Origin: Nitrosopumilales archaeon
GTDB lineage: Archaea; Thermoproteota; Nitrososphaeria; Nitrososphaerales; Nitrososphaeraceae
Direction of reading: 5' to 3'
Assembly (NCBI GenBank): GCA_009665115.1
Contig: WJXE01000081.1
Span: 1-7,763, forward strand
DNA length: 7,763 nt
Of this stretch, positions 1-5,452 are shown in pieces. Below the pieces are notes generated by a model. It ran no database searches. It worked only from the letters and a program-made list of their open reading frames with translations, and was not told the DNA's origin. The position numbers and the translations under genes are program-made. The stretch's first letter is position 1. The number at the start of each line of letters is the position of its first letter.

Positions 1-59
1 AGGTATAAGTGATGATATAATTCATAAATGACCTCCAGATAATCCTCAATTCTATCCGA

Positions 60-170
60 GTGCTGTTCTTCGACTACTTTCCTTATCCATATTATGAGCA
101 GCATGGATTAATTGAGGCGGTCATCATGGTCGTCATTGTTCTCGTCAAATCTGGCTTTCAAATTCTCTAA
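60..170 (+). CDS. possible 36-aa hydrophobic small protein or relic C-terminus
   Basis: Weak candidate. A frame open from 21 to the TAA at 168-170 has a GTG at 60. It reads VLFFDYFPYPYYEQHG followed by a hydrophobic stretch (EAVIMVVIVLVKSGF), like the end of a membrane protein. No ATG precedes the aromatic part and in-frame stops lie at 6-8 and 18-20, so it may be the remnant of a longer gene. I do not recognise a family. A TATA-like gatataatt at about 14-22 could drive it. The other two + frames close within the first 31 bases, so any gene from the left edge on this strand ends there. Confidence 0.2.
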   Translation: MLFFDYFPYPYYEQHGLIEAVIMVVIVLVKSGFQIL

Positions 171-191
171 CTAACGATAATACCTCGTTAG
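171..191. repeat. 7-bp perfect inverted repeat (ctaacga / tcgttag)
   Basis: The arms ctaacga (171-177) and tcgttag (185-191) are exact reverse complements around a 7-base spacer. The repeat sits directly after the stop of the short upstream frame and about 95 bases before the palindrome at the NRAMP promoter. Both elements contain the pentamers ctaac and gttag. It could be a transcript-end hairpin for an upstream gene or a distal site for the same regulator; the sequence does not decide. Confidence 0.4.
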
Positions 192-285
192 ATATTACAC
201 ATTTTCTATTTTGGCTGGTGGTCAGCTAAGCTCTACATGAATACTGTAAGAGAGAATATTTCATTGTATTCATATAGTTAATGAT

Positions 286-310
286 GTTAGCCTAGGCTAA
301 CTTTTATATG
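286..310 (+). promoter_or_regulatory. 16-bp palindromic operator abutting the TATA box of the NRAMP gene
   Basis: gttagcctaggctaac (286-301) is a perfect 16-base palindrome. It is followed at once by a TATA-like element, tttatatg (303-310), which lies 34 bases or more before the ATG at 344 and predicts a transcript start near 330-335 with a leader of about 10 nt. The palindrome therefore covers the position where TFB contacts DNA upstream of TATA, so a bound repressor would block initiation. The GTTAG/CTAAC arms resemble operators of the DtxR/IdeR/MntR metal-sensing repressors, which commonly control NRAMP genes. The palindrome and spacing are seen directly; the regulator family is inferred. 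Confidence 0.6.
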
Positions 311-343
311 CTACCGTAGTTTTATTATATACATAATTCAATA

Positions 344-1600
344 ATGCTTTTCCAGAAGTATCTTTTAGCCAGGAAACAATCTCTTCTTAGGCTATTTCTT
401 TACACTGGCCCTGCTCTTATGGTAAGTGTGGCCTACATGGATCCTGGGAATTATGGTACCGATATTGCAGGCGGAGCGTCTCTTAACTACAGTCTCCTAT
501 GGGTAGTTTGGCTTTCGAGCGGTATGGCTATGATGCTTCAATATTTATCTGGCAAGATCGGAATAGCAACAGGACAGTCGTTACCAGAAATAATCCGTGA
601 AAAACTAAAAAAGAAAATATTCATCATACCGTACTGGCTAGCGGCTGAAGCAGCGTCAGCTGCTACTGACTTGGCAGAGTATCTTGGAACTGTTATTGCA
701 TTAAATCTACTATTTGGGATTCCAATGATTTATGCAGCTGTCTTTGGAGCATTGGATGTAATATTAATACTTGCGTTGACAACTCGCAAATTCCGTGTCC
801 TTGAACAAGTGTTTATACTGCTCATATCAATAATCAGTTTCGGATATTTGTACGAAGTATTTATCACAAAGCCAGATCCGTCGGCTATCCTATACCATTC
901 CTTTGTTCCACTCATTGCAAATTCTAACGCATTACTGATAACCGTGGGAATTATTGGAGCTACAGTAATGCCACATGCTCTTTTTGTACATTCTTGGTTT
1001 ACAAAAAATAAAAGTAAAGACAAATCTATTCAAGAAAAGAGGGTATTACGAAAACTACATCTTAGAGAAAATGTCGTTATACTTGTACTTGCGGGAATGG
1101 TCAACGCAGCTATAATGATTATGGCTGCTGCTGCATTTAATGCACACTACTCTAATATAGCTTCAATATCTGATGCTTACAAAACCTTAATTCCATTGTT
1201 TGGTGCTGGTGCTGGAATAGTCTTTGTTATTACTTTGCTTTCATCTGGTATTTCCTCTTCAATTGTAGGTACTCTGGCTGGTCAAGCGGTGATGGAAGGT
1301 TTGTTAGGTATGAAAGTTAACATCTGGCTAAGACGAATTGTGACACGATTTATCAATGTAATCCCTACCACAATAGCACTATTGCTCGGATTTGATCCTC
1401 TCAGTATATTAGTCTACAGCCAAGTCATACTCAGTTTAATGATACCGTTGCCAATGATTCCTCTGGTATTATTGACAAGAAACAAAGAAGTAATGGGCGA
1501 GTTTGTAAACAGAAATATCACAACAATAATTTCAATTGTTTTTGTTGGAATAATATTAGCATTTAATTCTTATTTAATTGCAACTTCAATCAAGTTATAA
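344..1600 (+). CDS. mntH: NRAMP family divalent metal transporter (Mn2+/Fe2+ : H+ symporter)
   Basis: This is a 418-aa integral membrane protein of normal NRAMP length and about 11 membrane segments. The signature motifs are in place. TM1 carries DPGN (Asp33, Asn36). TM3 carries ATDLAEYLG (Asp109 and Glu112, on the proton path in bacterial homologues). TM6 carries GATVMPHALFVHS (Met209, His211), and TM10 carries YSQVILSLMIPLP (Gln360). Asp33, Asn36 and Met209 match the family's metal ligands; the methionine is the residue that favours transition metals over Mg2+ and Ca2+. It should import Mn2+ or Fe2+ with protons across the cytoplasmic membrane. The ATG at 344 gives the short cytosolic N-terminus usual for the family and fits the TATA spacing; no Shine-Dalgarno is visible. 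It appears monocistronic and regulated through the palindrome at 286-301. The family is certain; the exact metal is not. Confidence 0.95.
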   Translation: MLFQKYLLARKQSLLRLFLYTGPALMVSVAYMDPGNYGTDIAGGASLNYSLLWVVWLSSGMAMMLQYLSGKIGIATGQSLPEIIREKLKKKIFIIPYWLAAEAASAATDLAEYLGTVIALNLLFGIPMIYAAVFGALDVILILALTTRKFRVLEQVFILLISIISFGYLYEVFITKPDPSAILYHSFVPLIANSNALLITVGIIGATVMPHALFVHSWFTKNKSKDKSIQEKRVLRKLHLRENVVILVLAGMVNAAIMIMAAAAFNAHYSNIASISDAYKTLIPLFGAGAGIVFVITLLSSGISSSIVGTLAGQAVMEGLLGMKVNIWLRRIVTRFINVIPTTIALLLGFDPLSILVYSQVILSLMIPLPMIPLVLLTRNKEVMGEFVNRNITTIISIVFVGIILAFNSYLIATSIKL

Positions 1601-1831
1601 AAATGATATCTGAATCGTTGCAGGATATTCGAGATTCTGAGGGTTAAAAAATGCACATTGTAAACCGCTTACCGAATTTGGGTACCGACTATCTAGCAAC
1701 TAGGCAGCTGCGTGGCTTGTGAGTACATTCGCAAATGCATTGCTAGGATTTAGCTGAAGTGACAAGCTCGTCAAACTTCTATTATAGATACTTATAACAA
1801 CAAATACATTAGTAACAAAAGAGCTTTAGGT
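1601..1831. other. spacer downstream of the NRAMP gene, no supported gene
   Basis: Two tiny + strand frames share one phase: ATG 1603 to TAA 1645-1647 (14 codons) and ATG 1651 to TGA 1720-1722 (23 codons). Neither looks convincing. On the - strand a start-less open frame across about 1700-1825 ends in a reasonably protein-like stretch (LQLNPSNAFANVL), but it has no better start than TTG, so I leave it uncalled. A TATA-like acttataac near 1789-1797 could start a transcript around 1820. Short palindromes (gcagctgc, ctagcaactag) occur but have no evident role. Confidence 0.4.
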
Positions 1832-1866
1832 AGAAAGACAAACACAGCTGACTTTGTCTTTTTTCA
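1832..1866 (+). terminator. 9-bp perfect hairpin followed by a T run
   Basis: The arms aaagacaaa (1834-1842) and tttgtcttt (1853-1861) are exact reverse complements around a 10-base loop (1843-1852) containing cagctg. The second arm runs into further T residues to 1864. On the + strand this is an intrinsic-terminator-like structure, suited to ending the NRAMP transcript, or to attenuating a transcript started near 1820 before the gene at 1915. Archaeal termination mostly depends on the T run, so the stem may serve transcript stability instead. Confidence 0.5.
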
Positions 1867-1914
1867 AGAGGTATTGTTGTTCTAAATTGCTCTAATTATT
1901 ATAGATGATTTGAT

Positions 1915-2148
1915 ATGAGGACAATAGATCTTTTAGGCAAAATTCTAGGTCAAGGTTGTCATGCTGAAATATTGGAGAATACTGCTGCTGGATTATTGTT
2001 AGTGGTGAAGGCTGAGAATAGATTAACTAGTTTTGTTGGCACCATGATTCGAAATGAAGGATTCAGATTTAGATATTGCTACAGCGAAACAGATGGTAAA
2101 ACTGTAATTATTTTTAGCAGAAGCAGCAATAACGATGGTTATGAATGA
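1915..2148 (+). CDS. hypothetical small protein (77 aa)
   Basis: I do not recognise this protein. It is a soluble, mixed alpha/beta-looking protein with no signal peptide or membrane segment. An N-terminal helix (MRTIDLLGKILGQG) leads to a hydrophobic strand (AAGLLLVVKAEN, about 24-35), a helix (about 36-48), then two strands rich in aromatic and basic residues (FRFRYCYSE and KTVIIFSRS), ending in a polar tail. This order would suit a compact ferredoxin-like or ACT-like fold, but that is only a pattern judgement. Two cysteines (Cys15 and Cys55) do not form a metal motif. The ATG at 1915 is the first start in the frame and no Shine-Dalgarno is seen. The gene follows the hairpin at 1832-1863 and may be conserved in related archaea. 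Confidence 0.6.
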   Translation: MRTIDLLGKILGQGCHAEILENTAAGLLLVVKAENRLTSFVGTMIRNEGFRFRYCYSETDGKTVIIFSRSSNNDGYE

Positions 2149-2168
2149 CCATATGTCGAAAAAAAATA

Positions 2169-2303
2169 ATGGGGAGAATATGTGTTACTTTTCTTCAATT
2201 GCGTCCTTTTAAGTTAAATCAGCGATGGATGCAGGCGCTACTGCTGGCATTATTTAAGCAAGTCAAGTTATTACAAACGTTGCTTGGCTTACGTCTTGAC
2301 TAA
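2169..2303 (+). CDS. possible 44-aa leucine-rich small protein
   Basis: This is an ATG-to-TAA frame, 20 bases after the preceding gene. It reads MGRICVTFLQLRPFKL, then a leucine-rich amphipathic segment (MQALLLALFKQVKLLQTLLG). It could be a small membrane-binding or coiled peptide co-transcribed with the 77-aa gene, or a chance frame, since an open run of this length is expected now and then in such DNA. Its second half overlaps interlocked inverted repeats (2256-2300). I see no homologue by eye. Confidence 0.25.
   Translation: MGRICVTFLQLRPFKLNQRWMQALLLALFKQVKLLQTLLGLRLD
2256..2300 (+). repeat. interlocked inverted repeats (pseudoknot order A-B-A'-B')
   Basis: aagcaa (2256-2261) pairs with ttgctt (2280-2285), and gtcaag (2262-2267) pairs with cttgac (2295-2300). 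The second pair extends to 7 bp if a2261 pairs with t2301. Because the arms occur in the order A, B, A', B', an RNA copy could form either an H-type pseudoknot or one of two exclusive hairpins. The stems are short, so this could be chance. Confidence 0.3.
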
Positions 2304-2336
2304 CTCTTATGCTAAAACGGTGCCCTTGGAGAGTAC

Positions 2337-2389
2337 ACATATTTCATATGTTTATAGTCTTTAAGAATGAAAGTTCATTTGTAAATATA
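2337..2389 (+). promoter_or_regulatory. two adjacent dyads followed by a TATA-like element
   Basis: acatat-ttc-atatgt (2337-2351) and aatgaa-ag-ttcatt (2366-2379) are two perfect 6-bp dyads. A TATA-like taaatata (2382-2389) follows. As a + strand promoter it would start near 2410, where a stem with a T run lies (2398-2419), so no obvious gene is served. The first dyad contains the stop codon (2344-2346) of the broken - strand frame at 2344-2585. It may be a small regulated promoter or simply AT-rich chance. Confidence 0.25.
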
Positions 2390-2397
2390 TGCCTCAT

Positions 2398-2419
2398 AAA
2401 CTCTACGGCGAGTTTTTTT
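2398..2419 (+). terminator. short stem with T7 run
   Basis: aaactc (2398-2403) pairs with gagttt (2410-2415) around the loop tacggc, and the T run continues to 2419. It would end + strand transcripts from the 1915-2303 genes. The same bases lie inside the broken - strand frame, where they encode a Lys-Lys-Leu segment, so the structure may be incidental. Confidence 0.35.
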
Positions 2420-2423
2420 CTCA

Positions 2424-2520
2424 CTGATTCAGACTCAGGTCGTCCAATCCTTTCTCGAAGTCGCTGACACAAATATGCTGATTCAGAGGCAGTTCCATTC
2501 CATTTGACGCTTATTTGACG
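2424..2520. repeat. short direct repeats (ctgattcaga x2; atttgacg x2)
   Basis: ctgattcaga occurs at 2424-2433 and 2478-2487. atttgacg occurs at 2502-2509 and 2513-2520, an 11-base period that puts both copies on one face of the helix. Both lie within the broken - strand frame. Low significance. Confidence 0.3.
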
Positions 2521-2612
2521 GGCTGTATCATAGCTTGACCGTGACGCCTAGTGTTAGCATCAAAAACGAAATGGTGATCGTCCATAGTAAAAAGCAACTA
2601 GTTCCAGCAAGA

Positions 2613-2620
2613 CTTTTATG
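2613..2620 (+). promoter_or_regulatory. TATA element for the PsbP-like gene
   Basis: cttttatg lies 33-40 bases before the ATG at 2653, predicting a start near 2642 and a leader of about 11 nt. No Shine-Dalgarno precedes the ATG, as is common for thaumarchaeal short-leader mRNAs. Confidence 0.4.
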
Positions 2621-2652
2621 ATTGTCGTAGTTTACATGGATTCGACCAACGA

Positions 2653-4026
2653 ATGGCCTTTAACTATCCCAAACACATGATCTCTTTAGCAGTTGTTTGT
2701 ATGACTTTGTTATTATTTAGTACATCTCCATGGCCACAGCCAACGCCGGTCTATGCCCTACAACTTTCAGATCAATCAGCTATTAAATTATTGGCTTCAT
2801 CATCAGGTTCTTCTCCTTTCTTCCTACCTCCATCATCCAGTTCTCAAAGCAATAACACCAATTCTACCACAGCAGCAGCTAGTGCGTCCAACTTCCTGAC
2901 TTACCAGAACTCTAGTTATGGAATCAGTGTTCAACACCCTTCCAATTGGATAGGGGAAGAAAATCACAACGCAACTTCCCCTGGCCGCATAGTTAAATTT
3001 AGTTCACCTCAAGGCACCCCTCCTGCAACACTTAATATTATAGGTGGAAATCGGCTGCCATTAAATATGTCACTTGAACAATTCAGTGCTGCGTCAATCA
3101 ATAATTTGCGTCAGTCCTTCCCCCATTTTAATTTGCTAGAGTCAAACTCGACTACTCTGGGTGGTTTTCCAGCTCATAGAGTGGTCTATACTGCAGAAGT
3201 AGCGCCAGGATCTGGAGTTAAGTTTATGCAGGTTTGGACAATAAAGGATGCACGAGACTTCATCATTACAGATGCTTCGTTGCCAAGTGATTTCTCAAAT
3301 TATTTACCAACAATACAACATATGATCGACTCCTTTGCATTTATTCCAACAACAGCAGCAACCCAACCAGCCAACAATGCAACAACGGCAACCAATCAAA
3401 CTGGACCACCATTAGTAGCGAATAGGACAGCCTCCACAGCACCAAGTAACCGAACTTCACTATCATCAATTCTTCCCTTTACGAATAACTTATTCAACGG
3501 TTCATCACTCTCCGGTATTGTGGGCATCAGCAGTGTAAACGGTGTCAAAGTTACTGGAGTAAATCTTGGAAATAATGAAATATCTGTAACATTAAGACAT
3601 ATACTAACAACTGGAATTAATAACGTTAGCAGCGTTCCACCTTCAGTTACAGTTACGGTAATAAGATTACCTATGAGTCTAAAAGATCTAATGTCATTAG
3701 CTGCAGCTTCGGGCAGCATGGGAGGCAATAGTACTAGCATGATGATGACTAACAACTCGAATCCCTTGAACGCTATGATAGGCCAAGGGTTTAGTGGAGT
3801 GGGAGCAAATGCTACGACACAGAACAATCCCCTCAAAGCATTAGCATTCTTGAAAAATATTCAGATAGGAAGTAGCAGCATACTCAATGCTGATTGGAAA
3901 TTACCTCAAACTACTACGATGGGGTTGATTGGTGCCAGCAATGGATCTTCATCTAATTCAACCGCAGATTTCGTAATAGTCACAGTCGTTCCATTTACAG
4001 GTAAGACTAACAATCTGACCGGGTAA
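2653..4026 (+). CDS. secreted PsbP-like domain protein, sequon-rich
   Basis: This 457-aa exported protein has a signal peptide (basic start, hydrophobic core about 10-22, likely cleavage after Val-Tyr-Ala35). A Ser/Asn/Thr linker (50-80) leads to a PsbP-like domain at about 82-232 (YGISVQHPSNWIGEE, GGFPAHRVVYT, FMQVWTIKDARDFIIT, YLPTIQHMIDSFAF). A second Thr/Asn-rich linker spans about 233-285. An unassigned beta-rich C-terminal region (286-457) contains GISSVNGVKVTGVNLG and an Ala/Met/Ser/Asn-rich insert at 348-372. I count 18 N-x-S/T sequons, which points to a heavily N-glycosylated surface protein. There is no C-terminal anchor, so it is either released or held by the S-layer. In cyanobacteria and plants PsbP serves photosystem II; in archaea the domain's role is unknown and photosynthesis is not implied. 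It is transcribed alone from the TATA at 2613-2620. Confidence 0.8.
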   Translation: MAFNYPKHMISLAVVCMTLLLFSTSPWPQPTPVYALQLSDQSAIKLLASSSGSSPFFLPPSSSSQSNNTNSTTAAASASNFLTYQNSSYGISVQHPSNWIGEENHNATSPGRIVKFSSPQGTPPATLNIIGGNRLPLNMSLEQFSAASINNLRQSFPHFNLLESNSTTLGGFPAHRVVYTAEVAPGSGVKFMQVWTIKDARDFIITDASLPSDFSNYLPTIQHMIDSFAFIPTTAATQPANNATTATNQTGPPLVANRTASTAPSNRTSLSSILPFTNNLFNGSSLSGIVGISSVNGVKVTGVNLGNNEISVTLRHILTTGINNVSSVPPSVTVTVIRLPMSLKDLMSLAAASGSMGGNSTSMMMTNNSNPLNAMIGQGFSGVGANATTQNNPLKALAFLKNIQIGSSSILNADWKLPQTTTMGLIGASNGSSSNSTADFVIVTVVPFTGKTNNLTG

Positions 4027-4102
4027 AATAGACTAGTGTTTACATTCATGTGGGCCGGCATTCTATCCTTTACCTTTCAATATCTATCAACCGAACTTCC
4101 AA

Positions 4103-4276
4103 ATGAGGTATTTGAGAGCATTTTCTGATAGATTAAACTATATGTTTGAATTAGTAGAGGATGAAGATCTAAGACAGAAGTGGATAGAAAAAAAATGGAC
4201 AAGTCATAAAGCGCGCCCAACTCTTATCTATGCGGTTCCTGTTACTAATGATTGGATACATTGCAATTCTACATAG
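4103..4276 (+). CDS. hypothetical small protein (57 aa), frame continues past an amber stop
   Basis: A clean ATG frame reads MRYLRAFSDRLNYMFELVE, then a charged helix (DEDLRQKWIEKKWTSHK) and APVTN-type hydrophobic residues (PTLIYAVPVTNDWIHC) before TAG at 4274-4276. It is soluble and of no recognised family. The same frame stays open for 16 further protein-like codons (SVRARAIQEQVIWLGA) to TAA at 4325-4327, so the natural product may have been 74 aa, with the TAG arising from CAG by one transition. A weak TATA-like stretch near 4074-4083 would give a leaderless start at 4103. It follows the PsbP-like gene by 76 bases on the same strand. It may be a real small gene or a truncated relic. Confidence 0.45.
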   Translation: MRYLRAFSDRLNYMFELVEDEDLRQKWIEKKWTSHKARPTLIYAVPVTNDWIHCNST

Positions 4277-4349
4277 TCTGTCCGGGCTAGAGCTATACAA
4301 GAACAGGTTATCTGGTTAGGTGCATAAGATCAGAATTCATCCTCGTTTT

Positions 4350-4388
4350 ATGTTCCACTAAAATCGAAAATTCTGGAACATTTAAAAA
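4350..4388 (+). promoter_or_regulatory. 8-bp dyad overlapping the TATA element of the Ig-like gene
   Basis: atgttcca (4350-4357) and tggaacat (4374-4381) are exact reverse complements 16 bases apart. The right arm touches the TATA-like tttaaaa (4381-4387), which predicts a start near 4410 and a 15-nt leader to the GTG at 4425. This suits a two-site operator. On the RNA it would also form a hairpin that could end the transcript of the small gene upstream. Confidence 0.45.
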
Positions 4389-4424
4389 AGAGTCTTCGAC
4401 AATGAATGGTGGAAGAGCATAGTA

Positions 4425-5015
4425 GTGACAGGCAGGCATGTCTTTGTTTTACTCATTCTGCTAATGGGCATTTGTATTGTTAATACTATGTTTACCTTCA
4501 CTCAGGCTTATGCTGATTCACTTAGAAACGCTTTGCCCCAGAGGATCGGCAACTATAATGTGGAAATGAAAACAGACCCGACGACTCCTATTTCGGGTCA
4601 GAATGCCAAGATTTTTTTGAAAATTAGTAGTGTTAATAGGGATGATCTTGTAGATCTTCCAATTATTATAAATATATCTAAAGATGGGGTTAGGCAAGAA
4701 ACAACACATCCGATATTTGTGCCATACGGTCATTACACAGATGAATTTAATTTTAAAGAACCTGGTATCTATGCACTAGATGTTACTATTCTAGATGACG
4801 TTTATACAGGTCAAAATCTTACTGTCACATTTCCTATAACTGTGGTGACTCCTTTGCTTGGTTACTTTTCACTTTCTTCCTCTTCGTCAGTACCTTTTAT
4901 AGCAACTATCGTTATTATCGCAAGCACAAGTGGAGTAATTTTAATTTATAAAAGGAAGAGACGAGCGGCAAAAAGTATTGAGCATACGAGGACAGCACGT
5001 GAAGATAGGTATTAA
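4425..5015 (+). CDS. membrane-anchored extracellular Ig-like domain protein
   Basis: This 196-aa protein has an export signal (core at about 5-20; likely cleavage after Ala-Tyr-Ala30), one beta-sandwich domain at about 42-142 (IGNYNVEMKTDPTTPISGQN, IFLKISSV, LPIIINISKDG, HYTDEFNFKEPGIYALDVTI), and a C-terminal membrane helix (about 157-175). A basic cytosolic tail (YKRKRR then a polar end) follows. The domain pattern resembles the FixH/YtkA/CopC-like Ig fold seen in archaeal surface proteins, often beside copper proteins, but no Met- or His-rich copper site is visible here. The start is GTG: the frame is closed by TAA at 4383-4385 and has no ATG before the signal peptide. The function is unknown; the placement outside the cell with a single anchor is well supported. 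Confidence 0.75.
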   Translation: MTGRHVFVLLILLMGICIVNTMFTFTQAYADSLRNALPQRIGNYNVEMKTDPTTPISGQNAKIFLKISSVNRDDLVDLPIIINISKDGVRQETTHPIFVPYGHYTDEFNFKEPGIYALDVTILDDVYTGQNLTVTFPITVVTPLLGYFSLSSSSSVPFIATIVIIASTSGVILIYKRKRRAAKSIEHTRTAREDRY

Positions 5016-5023
5016 TTATTATC

Positions 5024-5148
5024 CTAGATTTTGGCTCCTTCTGCACATACGGCAGGAATGTGACATATAAGACAATGACATGATACTGAAAAGATTTTTG
5101 GTATTTCGTTAACTCGATCTATTTTACCTCAAACGTGCTGACTTTCAT
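5024..5148 (-). pseudogene. frameshifted Cys-rich small protein (41 aa if repaired)
   Basis: On the - strand an ATG at 5148 starts MKVSTFEVK and meets TAG at 5119-5121. The next frame, open from 5128 to the TAG at 5024-5026, continues IDRVNEIPKIFSVS and ends in a Cys-rich stretch (CHCLICHIPAVCAEGAKI). The junction lies in a run of four A (t5122-5125 on the + strand); one extra A there restores a single 41-aa frame. The C-x-C-x2-C-x5-C cluster would suit a zinc knuckle or other metal site. The gene is convergent with the Ig-like gene, 8 bases from its stop. It could be a decayed gene, slippage or a homopolymer sequencing error. Confidence 0.4.
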
Positions 5149-5403
5149 CTCACCCAATCAAGCACTGATCCTAGTTCAGACGTAAATTAAGTACTTGCTG
5201 TCATCATAATGTGGAACAGTGGTGTCGGGATATGGGCATTAATTGGGTATGATTGCAGTTGTTTCTATTGTTGACGACTTCGATTGAAGCAGTAATATGA
5301 TATCAATATGCTCGATTCCAAGTGCATTCGCACCGACATTGTAATACAACAACCTGTTTTTCCGGTTTCTTGTATACGTAGAACTAACAGAACTCCTAAA
5401 CGC
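5149..5403. other. spacer with two opposing weak frames, no supported gene
   Basis: On the + strand, ATG 5209 begins MWNSGVGIWALIGYD and stops at 5272-5274, while an overlapping frame from ATG 5249 reads MIAVVSIVDDFD to TGA 5285-5287. Together they resemble a broken membrane segment, and a TATA-like taaattaa (5183-5190) sits at leaderless distance from 5209. On the - strand, a frame from TTG 5352 to TAA 5239-5241 (37 aa) contains YYNVGANALGIEHIDIILL. Both cannot be coding over the shared bases. I cannot support either firmly. Confidence 0.3.
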
Positions 5404-5451
5404 CCTAAATCTTAGGTTAAATTAAACTTAATTTTGTCATAGATAAGACAA
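5404..5451 (-). terminator. cluster of three small dyads after the zinc-ribbon gene
   Basis: Immediately 3' of the - strand zinc-ribbon gene lie ttgtc/gacaa (5434-5438 and 5447-5451), aaattaa-ac-ttaattt (5419-5434) and cctaa-atc-ttagg (5404-5416). The stems are short and AT-rich, with T-rich tracts on the - strand (AATTAAGTTTAATTTAACC). A transcript-end region is the likeliest role. Confidence 0.35.
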
Positions 5452-5452
5452 T

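Larger units (their letters stand above)
2344..2585 (-). pseudogene. frameshifted small protein gene (about 80 aa if repaired)
   Basis: Two overlapping - strand frames read as one protein. The first starts with ATG at 2585 (MDDHHFVFDANTRRHGQ) and stops at 2511-2513. The second is open from 2547 to the TGA at 2344-2346 and has no early start codon (ARQISVKWNGTASES, later LCQRLRERIGRPESESVRK and LAVEFMRHIFTNE). A single-base shift within 2511-2547 would join them into a basic, soluble protein of about 80 aa with a helical middle. I do not know the family; the basic helices would suit a nucleic-acid-binding role, but that is speculation. It is convergent with the genes to its left and divergent from the gene at 2653. 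It could be a decayed gene, a programmed shift or a sequencing indel. Confidence 0.45.

Noticed and set aside
730..1023. 97-aa open frame on the - strand
   Set aside because: Lies wholly inside the NRAMP gene, antisense to its TM3-TM6 region; no independent start signal or family likeness.
3396..3836. 146-aa open frame on the - strand
   Set aside because: Antisense shadow of the PsbP-like gene; its apparent hydrophobicity mirrors the Asn/Ser/Thr-rich codons opposite.
4274..4276. Pyrrolysine decoding of TAG
   Set aside because: No pyrrolysine genes or downstream insertion structure are visible, and the group suggested by the window is not known to use it; a CAG-to-TAG mutation is simpler.
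4518..4733. 71-aa open frame on the - strand
   Set aside because: Antisense to the Ig-like gene, whose signal peptide, domain and anchor are clear.
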